Position numbers and translations under genes: made by a program. Below the pieces are notes generated by a model. The model did no database searches, was not told where the DNA came from, and saw nothing but the letters and a program-made list of their open reading frames with translations. A DNA stretch of 64,000 bases, from contig PNLP01000010.1 in assembly GCA_013823135.1 (NCBI GenBank), positions 62,001-126,000 of the forward strand, written 5' to 3'. The DNA is from Planctomycetaceae bacterium. GTDB lineage: Bacteria; Planctomycetota; Planctomycetia; Gemmatales; Gemmataceae. Positions 32,376-41,739 of the stretch are shown here, piece after piece (the stretch's first letter is position 1; each line of letters opens with the position of its first letter).

Positions 32376-35231
32376 TTAAGGTTTGTACCGCTTCTCGATT
32401 TTCTCCGCCTCGGCGTCCTTCTTCTGAGCCCGCAGCGCTGAGAGCAGCAGTTCGCGGGCCTCGGCGTTGCTCACATCCACGAACAAAGCCTCGCGTGCCC
32501 AGTGCTCGACCTGGGGCTGCGTTCCCGCACTCTGGTGAAGTTTCGCCAACTGAAGCCGCACCGCGAGGTTGTCTGGCGAGCGTGCCGCGAGTTCGGTGAG
32601 CACGGGAACCAGTTTCTCGGGCACGCTCTTTCCCGTGTAGAGTTTCGCCAGAATCTCCAGCACATCGGTGTCGGCCGGCGCGAGCGAACGCAATTTCTCG
32701 AACGCCTCTGCCGCCTTCTCAGGACTGTCTGATTCGAGGTAGAGCTTGCCCAGTGCCGCCCACAGTCGCATATCCTCGGGGTTCTCCTTGGTGGCCAGTT
32801 CCAGCACCATGATGCCTGTCTTCGCGTCCTTGTCCTTTTGAAGCAACCGGGCTTTCACCAGCGATGCGTTGGGGTGGCCTTTCTCTTTCTCCAGCGAGGC
32901 ATCGACCAACTTGCGTGCGTCCGCAGCCTTCCCACGTCGAGCGTATTCCGATGCGAGCCGTGCCGCGATGTCGGGATCGTCGGGGGTCTTCTTGTGCAGC
33001 GTTTCCAGTTCCGCGAACGGAATCGGCTTCTCGGCACGCGGCAGCCCCTTCACCTGATCTCGCAGGAACGCGCGATAACCTTTCTCGAACGCTTCCTTCT
33101 CAACGCCGCACGCCCGGCGAATCGCGTCGCCTGTGCCCAGACCCAGCTTGTACGCTTCGAGCAACTTGGCGATCGCTTCCGGGCCGTAACTCTTCTCGAT
33201 GAACTCGACGTACAGCGATCCCTGGTGGTACGCGAGCATCACATCGTTCGGGCTTCCGAAGTTGTGGTAGCCGCGGCCGATGGTGTCGAGGTCGAACGCG
33301 GTGCCGGCGGCGATGCGGTCGCGGAGCAGGGGGAGCGTGGTGTCGAATCGGCGGGAACGCTCGGCCCGCACGGCCAGCCCTTCCGTGAGCCAGATCGGCA
33401 CGAGGAAGCCCGTTTGCGTCAGGTTGAAGGCGTGCGTGAGTTCGTGGCGGGCCACGCTGACCCAGTTGTACGGCCGGTTCGCTCCATCCACCTTGGGCGA
33501 AGGAATCGCGATGAGCGGTCCCGTGCTCGCTCCCTGTGCCGCGCCCGGAAGCCCCGGCAACGACAGCACGCGGCCGCTGAACATCTCGCGAGTCGCGAAC
33601 ACTTCCACGAGCAACTTGCCGGGCGGCGAGGAGCCGTAACTCTTCGTGAACTCGGCGTGCCACAACTCCAGATACTCACCCAGCCACGCGGCGAAGATCG
33701 CATCCAGTTTGGCGTCGTACTTGATCACGAAGTGCGGCGTCTCGAACGTCTCGTACCCGCCCAGGTGGGTGAGAACCTTCAGCGCATTCGACACGCGAAC
33801 GTGGAACGGGTCAGCCTTGAACGCGGCATCGAGTTGCACCTTCGCCTCGGGTTCGCGGCCCAGTTGCATGAACAGCAACCCGAGCCCCGCTCGCGGAGCC
33901 GCCAGATCGGGCCGCAGCTCCGACGCCTTCTTGAAGCACTCCTCGGCACGGGCGTATTGCTTGCGGGCCATCAGCACCTCGGCGAGTTCCGTGTAGAAGA
34001 CGCCAGGCTTCGTGCAGAACGCGGCGACCTCCTTCTCGATCTCGGCAACCGCAGCCCCCTTCCGTGCGAGGTGATGAATCGCGGCGAGACGAGCGAGCGT
34101 GGATTCGTCGCGCGGGTTGACGAGCTTCGCCGCCAGCAGCAATCGCTCGGCTGCGGCGGCATCCCCTTCGGCCAGTTGCGTGTCCGCTTTCAGCCGCAGA
34201 GCATCGGGGTGCTTCGGGTTCACCTTCAGCGCGAGGTCCGCGAACTTCCCAGCCGCCACCGCGTCGAGTTCCTCACGGGCGAGCATTCCCTTACCGACGA
34301 GCGCCTCGACCGCGGCGGGGTTAATCTTCAGAGCCTTGTCGAAGGCGTCGGCCGCGTCGGCCCGGTTGTGCTTTTCGAGCAGGATTCGCCCGGCGAGAAC
34401 CTCGATCGGCCAGAAGTCCGGGTCGTGCTTGATCGCATCGCCACAGACCTCATCGAGGATGAACTTGAACTGCTGCGGCTTGTTGTTCCAGCGGGCGTTC
34501 TCGGCCCCGGCTTGCGCGACGATGAACAGCAACGCCGCGTCGGTGATGTCCTTCTCGTCGTTGCTCGCGTCGGAGTACGCCTTCACGAACCAGCGCACTT
34601 CCTTGTCGGCGGCAGCGACGTCGCCCTTGTCGCGGAGCAGCCGTGCTCGCACCCAACGTGCGAGGAAGTTCTTGTCGTCCTTCTTGATGGCGGCCTCGGC
34701 ATCGGCTGAAGCGTCGTCCCATTTTCCCTGGAAAAAGGCGAGATCCGCCCGGTTCGCAAGCAGCGTTGAATCGCCGAGATGAACTTTCAGTCCGGCGTCG
34801 AGCGTGTCGGCGGCCTTGGCGTAGTCGCCCTCGGCCCGCTGAACCGCGGCCAGACCAACGAACGCCGCGACGGCGGGTTTCGCTTCTTTGAGGAGTGTTT
34901 CGTAGCCGGTGCGGGCCTCGGCGTGGTTGCCGCGCAGGAGTCGTTGCTTGAGCGCGGGGTAATCGGCTTTCGGCTGGGCAACGACCGCGCATCCGTTTTC
35001 ACCCCGAAGGGGTGGGACAACATAGCCCAGGGCAACGCCCTGGGTTCGGCGCCCAGAGACCGCCGCACCCTGAAGGGGTGCGACAACGGCTGTGGGGACG
35101 TTGAACGTGTCGCACCCCTTCAGGGTGCGTTGCAGTGGGGCTTTGTTCCCAGCGCTTCGCCCTGGGCTATGTTGTCCCACCCCTTCGGGGTGAAAACCAA
35201 GAATCGCCGAACAGCAGACCAGCAACAGCAT
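32376..35231 (-). CDS. TPR-repeat gluzincin-type metallopeptidase with repeat-disrupted signal peptide
   Basis: This 951-residue exported protein has tetratricopeptide repeats over about residues 110-490 and 770-950. Between them lies a peptidase-MA-like domain, with the zinc motif HELTH at 596-600 (VARHELTHAFN) and the third ligand Glu in WLTEGLAVRAERS some 20 residues later. The N-terminus MLLLVCCSAILG is the start of a signal or lipoprotein peptide. Residues 13-79 are translated from a 204-base REP-like repeat (34994-35197). Removing it restores MLLLVCCSAILGCAVVAQPK in frame, with a lipobox-like ILGC. Whether the interrupted form is still exported is uncertain. The substrate is unknown. 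Confidence 0.82.
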   Translation of the reverse strand: MLLLVCCSAILGFHPEGVGQHSPGRSAGNKAPLQRTLKGCDTFNVPTAVVAPLQGAAVSGRRTQGVALGYVVPPLRGENGCAVVAQPKADYPALKQRLLRGNHAEARTGYETLLKEAKPAVAAFVGLAAVQRAEGDYAKAADTLDAGLKVHLGDSTLLANRADLAFFQGKWDDASADAEAAIKKDDKNFLARWVRARLLRDKGDVAAADKEVRWFVKAYSDASNDEKDITDAALLFIVAQAGAENARWNNKPQQFKFILDEVCGDAIKHDPDFWPIEVLAGRILLEKHNRADAADAFDKALKINPAAVEALVGKGMLAREELDAVAAGKFADLALKVNPKHPDALRLKADTQLAEGDAAAAERLLLAAKLVNPRDESTLARLAAIHHLARKGAAVAEIEKEVAAFCTKPGVFYTELAEVLMARKQYARAEECFKKASELRPDLAAPRAGLGLLFMQLGREPEAKVQLDAAFKADPFHVRVSNALKVLTHLGGYETFETPHFVIKYDAKLDAIFAAWLGEYLELWHAEFTKSYGSSPPGKLLVEVFATREMFSGRVLSLPGLPGAAQGASTGPLIAIPSPKVDGANRPYNWVSVARHELTHAFNLTQTGFLVPIWLTEGLAVRAERSRRFDTTLPLLRDRIAAGTAFDLDTIGRGYHNFGSPNDVMLAYHQGSLYVEFIEKSYGPEAIAKLLEAYKLGLGTGDAIRRACGVEKEAFEKGYRAFLRDQVKGLPRAEKPIPFAELETLHKKTPDDPDIAARLASEYARRGKAADARKLVDASLEKEKGHPNASLVKARLLQKDKDAKTGIMVLELATKENPEDMRLWAALGKLYLESDSPEKAAEAFEKLRSLAPADTDVLEILAKLYTGKSVPEKLVPVLTELAARSPDNLAVRLQLAKLHQSAGTQPQVEHWAREALFVDVSNAEARELLLSALRAQKKDAEAEKIEKRYKP
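34994..35197. repeat. 204-bp REP-like element (B4) inside the TPR peptidase gene
   Basis: Perfect 39-bp inverted arms (34995-35033 and 35159-35197, beginning GTTTTCACCCCGAAGGGGTG) enclose two more hairpins, including GTCGCACCCCTTCAGGGTGC. The unit is 204 bases counting one flanking base, a multiple of three, and it is open in the gene frame. There is no target-site duplication. Confidence 0.9.
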
Positions 35232-35278
35232 CGGGAGACCTCAAGGGAAGTCCGTTCACCGTACCGAACCGGTGAAAC

Positions 35279-35331
35279 GCCCGCAAGCGGCTGGCGTCGG
35301 ATGTTCACCGGCCTGCGATGCCGCAAGCGGT
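35279..35331. repeat. CCGCAAGCGG repeat upstream of the DUF1549/DUF1553 operon
   Basis: Two CCGCAAGCGG units flank a TGTTCACCGGC core, related to the hairpin at 9818-9867. It lies in the 207-base divergent region between the TPR peptidase and the operon starting at 35439. The promoters are expected here, but no clear -35/-10 boxes are visible. Confidence 0.5.
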
Positions 35332-35438
35332 CATCACGAAGCGCGTATTTGTTTATGAACGTTGCGTTAGGAACGGTCCGACGGTGCGTCTATTTGTGCA
35401 GATCAAGAGATTCACAGCCGGCCAGGAGGGGTTACCCC

Positions 35439-37070
35439 ATGCTCGCAAGTCTCCGGCTCGCAGCCGCTCTGGCGGTTGTTACAATTCCCGCCACAGTTTT
35501 TGCAGCCGACGCGACGCCGAAGGTCGATCCGGCCGATGCGATCGCCGCCATCATCGACAAGCACCTGAGTGCCGACTGGGCCGCTCGCGGAGTCAAACCC
35601 GCCGCCCAGACCGACGACGCCGAGTTCGTTCGCCGCGTGTACCTCGACCTGATTGGCCGCGTCCCCAAGGCTCCCGAAACCCGCGACTTCATCGACGACA
35701 CGAACCCCCGCAAACGTGCGGCACTCGTCGAGAAACTGCTGACGCTGCCGGGCCACGCCGGGCACTTCGCCGCGGTCACACGGGCCGCATGGCTGCCCCA
35801 AACGACCACGAACTTCCAGCTTGCCAACGCCGGGTTCCAGTTCGAAAACTGGCTCCGGATGCGTTACCGCGACAACACCCCCGCCGACGAAGTCGTTCGC
35901 CGCATCCTGACGGTTCCGTTCACGGTGAACGCCCAGAACGCGATGAACCGCTTCGTGCAACCGATGGGGAACGACCCGGACAATAACACGCTCGTCGGCT
36001 TCTATCAGGCCAACGAAGCCCGTGCCGAGAACCTCGGTAGCTCCGTGAGCCGGCTCTTCGTTGGTGTGCGGCTGGAGTGTGCCCAGTGCCACGATCACCC
36101 GTTCGCCCGGTACACCCGCGAGCAGTTCTGGGAGTTCGCCGCGTTCTTCGCAGAGATGAGCCCGCTCCCCGCGAACCGCCCCAGCTTTGTCGGGCCGCTG
36201 GAACCACAGGCCGACAAGAACCGCATCACGATCACGAACACCGAGAAGCGAGTCGTCGCCCGGTTCTTCGACGGCAGCAGCCCGGAGTGGAGCGCCGACC
36301 GCTCACCTCGCCAGGAACTCGCGGCATGGCTCACCAACCCAGCAAACCCGTACTTCGCCCAGAACGCGGTGAACCGGATGTGGGCACACTTCTTCGGCTT
36401 CGGGATTCAAGACCCCGTTGACGAGCCGGGCGACAACAACCCGCCGAGCCACCCGCAACTGCTCGAAGATCTCGGCAAGGCGTTCGTCGATGCCAAGTTC
36501 GACAATCGCGCCCTGATGCGAGGGATCACCCGGTCGCAGGCGTATCAACTGTCGAGCAAGATGACGCACCCGAGCCAGTCCGACCCGAAGCGTTTCGCCA
36601 AGATGAGCCTGAAGGGGTTGACCCCCGCCCAGCTGTTCGACTCGATGGTCGCCGCGACCGGCCACCGCGAGCCCGGCTTCATGCGGCAGAACCAGTTCAA
36701 CTTCAACCAGCAGCCGAACAACCCGCGAAGTGCGTTCCTGAACCGCTTCGCCTCGAACGAGAAGGCGACGGAAGCGAACACGACGATCCTCCAGGCCCTG
36801 ATGCTGATGAACGGCCAGTTCATCACGGACGTCACGAGCATCGAGAAGGGCGAGGTTCTCGGCGCGATCGTGGATGTGCCGGGATGGGACACGAAGCAGC
36901 GAATCACGGCCCTGTTCGTGACCACGTTCGCACGCAACCCGAGCCCCGAGGAACTGGAGAAGTTCACGAGCTACGTCGATCGCGGTGGCGCGACCAACGA
37001 CAAGAAGAAAGCGCTGGCCGACGTGTTCTGGGTGCTGCTGAACAGCCCCGAGTTCCTGTTCAACCACTGA
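35439..37070 (+). CDS. Exported DUF1549/DUF1553 protein
   Basis: This 543-residue protein has a signal peptide (MLASLRLAAALAVVTIPATVFAAD) and a DUF1549 domain from about residue 35 (FVRRVYLDLIGRVPKAPETR). The haem-like motif CAQCHDHP lies near residue 211 and DUF1553 in the C-terminal half ends NSPEFLFNH. It is shorter than 7285-9693 because it lacks the Big-2 and CNxGxCHG regions. The ATG follows AGGAGGGG. It is the first gene of a three-gene operon with DUF1501 (37179) and an EF-hand protein (38501). The redox role is inferred from CxxCH only. Confidence 0.9.
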   Translation: MLASLRLAAALAVVTIPATVFAADATPKVDPADAIAAIIDKHLSADWAARGVKPAAQTDDAEFVRRVYLDLIGRVPKAPETRDFIDDTNPRKRAALVEKLLTLPGHAGHFAAVTRAAWLPQTTTNFQLANAGFQFENWLRMRYRDNTPADEVVRRILTVPFTVNAQNAMNRFVQPMGNDPDNNTLVGFYQANEARAENLGSSVSRLFVGVRLECAQCHDHPFARYTREQFWEFAAFFAEMSPLPANRPSFVGPLEPQADKNRITITNTEKRVVARFFDGSSPEWSADRSPRQELAAWLTNPANPYFAQNAVNRMWAHFFGFGIQDPVDEPGDNNPPSHPQLLEDLGKAFVDAKFDNRALMRGITRSQAYQLSSKMTHPSQSDPKRFAKMSLKGLTPAQLFDSMVAATGHREPGFMRQNQFNFNQQPNNPRSAFLNRFASNEKATEANTTILQALMLMNGQFITDVTSIEKGEVLGAIVDVPGWDTKQRITALFVTTFARNPSPEELEKFTSYVDRGGATNDKKKALADVFWVLLNSPEFLFNH

Positions 37071-37079
37071 CGCGACACG

Positions 37080-37134
37080 TTTAGCCGCGACCGAAGGGAG
37101 CGCTCCGCTCCGAAGACTCCGCGTCGCGGCTAAA
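37080..37134. repeat. TTTAGCCGCGAC palindrome in the operon spacer
   Basis: The outer arms TTTAGCCGCGAC and GTCGCGGCTAAA (12 bp) enclose GGAGCGCTCC. It lies 10 bases after the DUF1549/DUF1553 stop and before the DUF1501 gene, so it may act as an intra-operon attenuator or protect mRNA. Confidence 0.6.
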
Positions 37135-37178
37135 CGGAAACCAAAATTCCACATCAACCACACGCACGGAGTTTCCCC

Positions 37179-38504
37179 ATGTTCGATTCGCTCATGAGCC
37201 GACGCCATCTGCTTCGGGCGGGAGCTGTCAGCACGACAATGTCCATGTCGGGCATACTCGGTAAGCTCGCGATGGCGGCCGAGGCGTCCAAGAAGAAGCC
37301 GAAGCGGTCCTGCATTCTGCTGTGGATGAACGGCGGCCCCAGCACCATCGACATGTGGGATCTCAAGCCCGGCCACGAGAACGGCGGGCCATACAAGGAA
37401 GTGAACACCACGGCACCCGGCCTGAAGATTAGCGAGCACTTGCCGAAGATCGCCATGCACGGCGAACAACTCGCCATCCTGCGTGGCATGACCACCAAGG
37501 AAGGCGACCACGCTCGCGGCACGTACCTCATGCGAACGGGGCAACTCCCCGGCGCGGCCGGCATCCAGTACCCCAGCATCGGGGCACTCGTCTCGAAGGA
37601 ACTCGGCGACCCGAAAGCCGAACTACCGAACTTCCTGAGCATCGCGCCGCAACGCTTCTTCGCCCAGGAAGCGTTCGGCCCTGGCTTCCTCGGGCCGGTT
37701 CACGCCCCGCTGATCGTCGGCGAGAACCAGGCGTTCAACAACAACGCACAGGCCAACATGATCGACGACGCCCTGAAGGTCGCCGACCTTGCGAAGCCCA
37801 AGAGCATCGACGACGCCAGCGCTGCCGTCCGCCTCGACCTCCTCCGCGAGATGCAGGAAGACTTCGCCTCAGGCCGCCCGGGACAGATGGCCAAGAGCCA
37901 CGCCGCCGCTTACGACCGTGCGATTCGCCTCATGCAATCCGACGGCTCGAAGATCTTCGATCTGAGCACGGAGAAGGATTCACTTCGCGACAAGTACGGA
38001 CGGAACCTGTTCGGCCAGGGCTGTCTCCTCGCTCGCCGGTTGGTCGAGAAGAACGTGCCGTTCGTGGAAGTGAGCCTCGGCAACTGGGACACGCACGGCC
38101 AGAACTTCGATCAGGTGAAGAACCTGTCCACGACGCTTGACGCGGCGTGGTCTTCGCTGATGGACGACCTCAAGGATCGCGGCTTGCTCGAAACCACCAC
38201 CATCGTGTGGATGGGGGAATTCGGGCGCACGCCGAAGATCAACCAGGGCAAGGGGCGTGACCACTACCCGAACGCCTGGAGCACCGTGCTGGCCGGCGGC
38301 GGCATCAAGGGCGGGCAGGCGATCGGCAAGACAAGTGCGGACGGCACCACGGTCGAAGAACGCCCGACAACCACACTCGACATGCTAGCAACGCTCTGCA
38401 TGGCACTCGGCATCGACTACGAGAAGACGAACCCCTCGAACGTCGGCCGGCCGATCCGCATCGTGGACAAGCCCTGCAATCCGATCACGGAGGTGGTAGC
38501 GTGA
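37179..38504 (+). CDS. DUF1501 domain-containing exported protein
   Basis: This 441-residue DUF1501 protein has an N-terminal RRHLLRAGAVSTTMSMSG segment that resembles a Tat signal. Landmarks are CILLWMNGGPSTIDMWDLKP near residue 44, LGNWDTHGQNF near 305 and MGEFGRTPKINQGKGRDHYP near 345. The last codons overlap the GTG start of the EF-hand gene (GTGA), and the upstream neighbour is the DUF1549/DUF1553 gene, giving the common planctomycete pair plus a third partner. Export and a phosphatase-superfamily fold are family knowledge. The activity is unknown. Confidence 0.9.
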   Translation: MFDSLMSRRHLLRAGAVSTTMSMSGILGKLAMAAEASKKKPKRSCILLWMNGGPSTIDMWDLKPGHENGGPYKEVNTTAPGLKISEHLPKIAMHGEQLAILRGMTTKEGDHARGTYLMRTGQLPGAAGIQYPSIGALVSKELGDPKAELPNFLSIAPQRFFAQEAFGPGFLGPVHAPLIVGENQAFNNNAQANMIDDALKVADLAKPKSIDDASAAVRLDLLREMQEDFASGRPGQMAKSHAAAYDRAIRLMQSDGSKIFDLSTEKDSLRDKYGRNLFGQGCLLARRLVEKNVPFVEVSLGNWDTHGQNFDQVKNLSTTLDAAWSSLMDDLKDRGLLETTTIVWMGEFGRTPKINQGKGRDHYPNAWSTVLAGGGIKGGQAIGKTSADGTTVEERPTTTLDMLATLCMALGIDYEKTNPSNVGRPIRIVDKPCNPITEVVA

Positions 38505-40336
38505 ACACGCTCATTCGCCTGATGAAGCCCACCCATAGCAATGGGTGGGCGTTGGGGGCCATCCTTCTGCTCGCCAGCGCCGTGGTTGCAGCCCCCGAGG
38601 TTGCCCCGGCGCCGCGCTCCTGGGAGCCCGCACCTACCCCACGCACGGTCGTTCGCAGGCCGTTGCCGTGGTCGGTTACCGACACTCAGGAAGTCGTCGT
38701 CTTCGCGCCGAACCGCCCGGTCCGCATCCTGCTCAACACGCAGTGCGAAGGAAAGTCCATCGCCGAGATGTGGCAATCGCGGCTGCGAAACGCCTACGAA
38801 TACTTCGATCGCGACAAGGACGGATTCCTGAACGAGAAGGAAACGCAGAGCATCTTCTCGGATATGGGCGTCAACGTGCTGCTGCAGAACGGGTTCTACC
38901 AGGCCACGCCGCAGGACCGCCCGACGCTCGAACGCCTCGACTCCGACCGCAACGGCCGCGTGTCTTTCGATGAGTACCTCGCGTATTACCTCGTCTCGTC
39001 CGCGAATCTGGTTCGCCCGCAACCTGCCGTGGCCGAGAACGCCACCGGCGCGGCCGTCACGGAAGCCCTGTTCAAAATGCTCGACGCGAACGGCGACGGC
39101 AAGTTGACCAGGGACGAAGTGAAGGCCGCCGAGAAACTGCTCGTCACCAAGGACGCCGATGAGGACGAGTGCCTCAGCCAGGCGGAACTGGTGCCGAACA
39201 TCTTCAACCAGGGGTTCGGGAGACAGGTTCGACCCGTCGGCGGTGGCTTCGGCCCACAGCAACCGGTACAGGCTGCACAGGTCGTCATGACATTCGACCC
39301 GAAGCGCGTTCCCGGAACGCTCACGCAGCAGGTCATCAAGAAGTACGACAAGGACGGCGACTTCGAACTGACCCGCGAAGAAGTCGGGTTCGACGAAGCG
39401 ACGTTCGTGCGGCTCGACGCGGACGCCAACGGTCGCCTCGATGGGGAAGAGCTCGAAGCCTGGCGCACGGGTCCGGCCGATCTCGAAGTCGTGATTTCGC
39501 ACGCCCCGAAGGCCGCGGACTGCTTCGCCAAGCTCGTCACGAACCGTGAAGACGCGAACGCTCGCGGGTTCGTCATCAAGCAGGTCGATGCAGGCCGCCT
39601 CATCATTCGCACGGGTCGCCAGCCGATCGAGTTCTGGGCCATGAGCGGGAACATCGGCTACCAACCGGGGGCGATGAAAACGCAGTATGCCTACATGTTC
39701 CAGCAGGCCGCGAAAGGCAAGGATCACGTGCTTGAGAAAGACCTCACCGGGCCGAACGCCGTGCAGTTCCAGTTCCTGCGAACGCTGTTCGAGGGAATGG
39801 ACGTGAACGGCGACGGGAAGCTGACCAAGGTCGAGTTCGACGCATACTTCGACCTGCAGGATTCCTTCCGCAACGTGTCGATGGCCGTGACCCCCGCGGT
39901 GCAAACGCCGACACTGTTCCAGTTGCTCGACGAGAACCGCGACGGCCGGCTCAGCGTGCGGGAACTGCGAACAGCCTGGGAGCGACTCCTCGCGCTGGAA
40001 CCGAACGGTGATGAGGTGACGAAGGCGGCAATCATGCCGAGCGTTTCGCTGCGGCTCACTCGCGCTGCGGAACGGTATCTCGTCACGCAGCAGCAGTTCA
40101 ACAACCCTGGGGTAAACCCCAATCAGGTTGTGGTGCCTCAGAAGGGACCGATGTGGTTCCGCAAAATGGACCGCAACGGCGACGGCGACGTGTCCCGCTC
40201 CGAGTTCCTGGGGACGAAGGCCGAGTTCGAGGCGATCGACGGCGACAAGGACTCGCTCATCAGCCTTGAAGAGGCAGAAACCTACGACAAGAAACTTCGC
40301 CCCGCCGACGAGAAGAAACCTGACGAGAAGAAGTGA
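38501..40336 (+). CDS. Secreted multi-EF-hand protein
   Basis: This 611-residue protein starts with GTG overlapping the DUF1501 stop. A signal-like hydrophobic stretch (WALGAILLLASAVVAAPEV) is followed by about ten EF-hand loops. Examples are DRDKDGFLNEKE, DSDRNGRVSFDE, DANGDGKLTRDE, DKDGDFELTREE, DADANGRLDGEE, DVNGDGKLTKVE, DENRDGRLSVRE, DRNGDGDVSRSE and DGDKDSLISLEE. Most keep the canonical Ca2+ ligands, while DADEDECLSQAE is degenerate. It is probably an extracytoplasmic calcium-binding partner of the two preceding proteins. The Lys/Glu/Asp-rich tail (EKKPDEKK) is charged. Confidence 0.88.
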   Translation: MNTLIRLMKPTHSNGWALGAILLLASAVVAAPEVAPAPRSWEPAPTPRTVVRRPLPWSVTDTQEVVVFAPNRPVRILLNTQCEGKSIAEMWQSRLRNAYEYFDRDKDGFLNEKETQSIFSDMGVNVLLQNGFYQATPQDRPTLERLDSDRNGRVSFDEYLAYYLVSSANLVRPQPAVAENATGAAVTEALFKMLDANGDGKLTRDEVKAAEKLLVTKDADEDECLSQAELVPNIFNQGFGRQVRPVGGGFGPQQPVQAAQVVMTFDPKRVPGTLTQQVIKKYDKDGDFELTREEVGFDEATFVRLDADANGRLDGEELEAWRTGPADLEVVISHAPKAADCFAKLVTNREDANARGFVIKQVDAGRLIIRTGRQPIEFWAMSGNIGYQPGAMKTQYAYMFQQAAKGKDHVLEKDLTGPNAVQFQFLRTLFEGMDVNGDGKLTKVEFDAYFDLQDSFRNVSMAVTPAVQTPTLFQLLDENRDGRLSVRELRTAWERLLALEPNGDEVTKAAIMPSVSLRLTRAAERYLVTQQQFNNPGVNPNQVVVPQKGPMWFRKMDRNGDGDVSRSEFLGTKAEFEAIDGDKDSLISLEEAETYDKKLRPADEKKPDEKK

Positions 40337-40461
40337 CGGAACCCTATTCCAACACGACGGACGCGGCCGGGGCCAACCCCGGCCGTGCTCCATTCATAGG
40401 GGAACGCCGTTGCAGACTCTTCATCGCTTCTTCTTTTGACGGGTCGGGAGATGGAGCTACC

Positions 40462-40512
40462 ATGAATACTGTCGCGGCGACCCTCGATTACCTGCAAGCG
40501 TGCCCATTATGA
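40462..40512 (+). CDS. Possible 16-residue leader peptide
   Basis: A short frame, [16 protein letters not shown], follows GGGAGATGGAG. Its TGA overlaps the ATG of the PhnD-like gene (ATGA). It could couple translation, but a chance frame of this size is easy to find. Confidence 0.25.
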   Translation: MNTVAATLDYLQACPL

Positions 40513-41615
40513 GCGAAGCGAGCGAACCGCAACCGCCAACCGAACCAACTCCAGCGGTGCCGACCCACGCACCTGCTCGTTCCAGCTGGAAGTACACAAT
40601 CGGCTTTGTTGTGCTCCTCGTTGCTGTCTGTGGTGGATGGTACGCCTACGTTGCCGCGACGTCGATGCCCACCCCGCCAGATGAACTCCAGGCGCTCAAG
40701 GCGTACATCACCAACCTCGCGAACACGCAGAAACTTGGGGATGCCTACGCGGACCAAAACCACGACATGCTTGCGGACACCCCCACGGACCCCGCGAAGC
40801 TCCTGAAGGTGGACGAAATTTCGTTCTCGCTCGTCGGTGGCGACGACCCCGAGAAAGCCCAGGAAGTGTGGAAGGATTTCATGCTCGCCCTCGAGAAGGG
40901 CACGGGCAAGAAGGTGAAGTACCAGACTGAAATCGGTTCCGTGCAGGAGCAAACACGGGCAGTCGCCGAGGGCCGGTTGCACATCACCGCGATCAACACC
41001 GGGCAGGTCTCGACCGCCGTGAACACCGCCGGGTTCGTGCCGCTCTTCTGCCCCGCGGACAAGGACGGCAAGTTCGCTTACCAGATGGAGATTCTCGTTC
41101 CTGCCAACAGCCCCATCCAGAAGCCCGAAGACCTGCGAGGGAAGACGGTGGGTTTCGTCGCGCTCTCCTCGAACTCGGGTGGCAAGGCTCCACTGGTGAT
41201 CTTGAAGGACAAGTACACGATGCTCCCGGGCCGGGACTACAAGTACACCTTCGTCGGCGACCACGTGCGAGCGATCAAGGACGTCGCTGCGGGGCGTTAC
41301 GATGCGGTGTGCGTGGCGAACGACCTGCTGGGCCGCACGGTGGCCGCGGGGGATGTGAAGCCGGAACAGTTCCGCAGCATCTACAAGTCGGATTCGTTCC
41401 CGCCGCTGTGCTTCGGCGTGCCCCACAACCTACCGCCCGACCTGCTGGCCAAGGTGAAGCAGGTGTTCACCGACTTTTCCTTCGCCGGGAGCTCCGTGGG
41501 CCAATCCTACGTGAAGCGCGGCCAGGTGAAGTTCGCCCCTGTGGACTACAAGACCGATTGGAAACTGATTCGGGATGTCGATGAATCACTGACGCATCTT
41601 CTCGACGCGAAGTGA
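40509..41615 (+). CDS. PhnD-type phosphate/phosphonate substrate-binding protein
   Basis: This 368-residue protein has a cytoplasmic N-terminus of about 25 residues and one transmembrane segment ([20 protein letters not shown]). A periplasmic binding domain of the PhnD/phosphate-phosphite-phosphonate family follows: [33 protein letters not shown] and [13 protein letters not shown] are family landmarks. Such proteins deliver oxyanions to an ABC permease, but no permease or ATPase gene is adjacent. It is also membrane-anchored, not released, so it may be a sensor or scavenger. ATG 40509 is preferred to the in-frame GTG at 40500. Confidence 0.82.
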   Translation: MSEASEPQPPTEPTPAVPTHAPARSSWKYTIGFVVLLVAVCGGWYAYVAATSMPTPPDELQALKAYITNLANTQKLGDAYADQNHDMLADTPTDPAKLLKVDEISFSLVGGDDPEKAQEVWKDFMLALEKGTGKKVKYQTEIGSVQEQTRAVAEGRLHITAINTGQVSTAVNTAGFVPLFCPADKDGKFAYQMEILVPANSPIQKPEDLRGKTVGFVALSSNSGGKAPLVILKDKYTMLPGRDYKYTFVGDHVRAIKDVAAGRYDAVCVANDLLGRTVAAGDVKPEQFRSIYKSDSFPPLCFGVPHNLPPDLLAKVKQVFTDFSFAGSSVGQSYVKRGQVKFAPVDYKTDWKLIRDVDESLTHLLDAK

Positions 41616-41739
41616 TGATCTCGACAGTGTTGTTCCGTCGATTGGCAACTGCCCAATCGGCCCCCGACGGGGAAACGTTGTGTCTGGGCCTCTCTCGCGC
41701 CCGATGCTGCATCATACGTTTTCATCCAGAGGGTTCGTT

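Noticed and set aside
32838..34709. Long plus-strand open frame (about 620 codons) opposite the TPR peptidase
   Set aside because: It lies entirely antisense to a clear TPR/peptidase gene. GC-rich DNA keeps antisense frames open, and the product is Arg/Val/Leu-rich with no motif.
38417..40393. Long minus-strand open frame opposite the EF-hand gene
   Set aside because: The plus-strand frame has ten EF-hand loops and a coupled start. The antisense product shows no family pattern.
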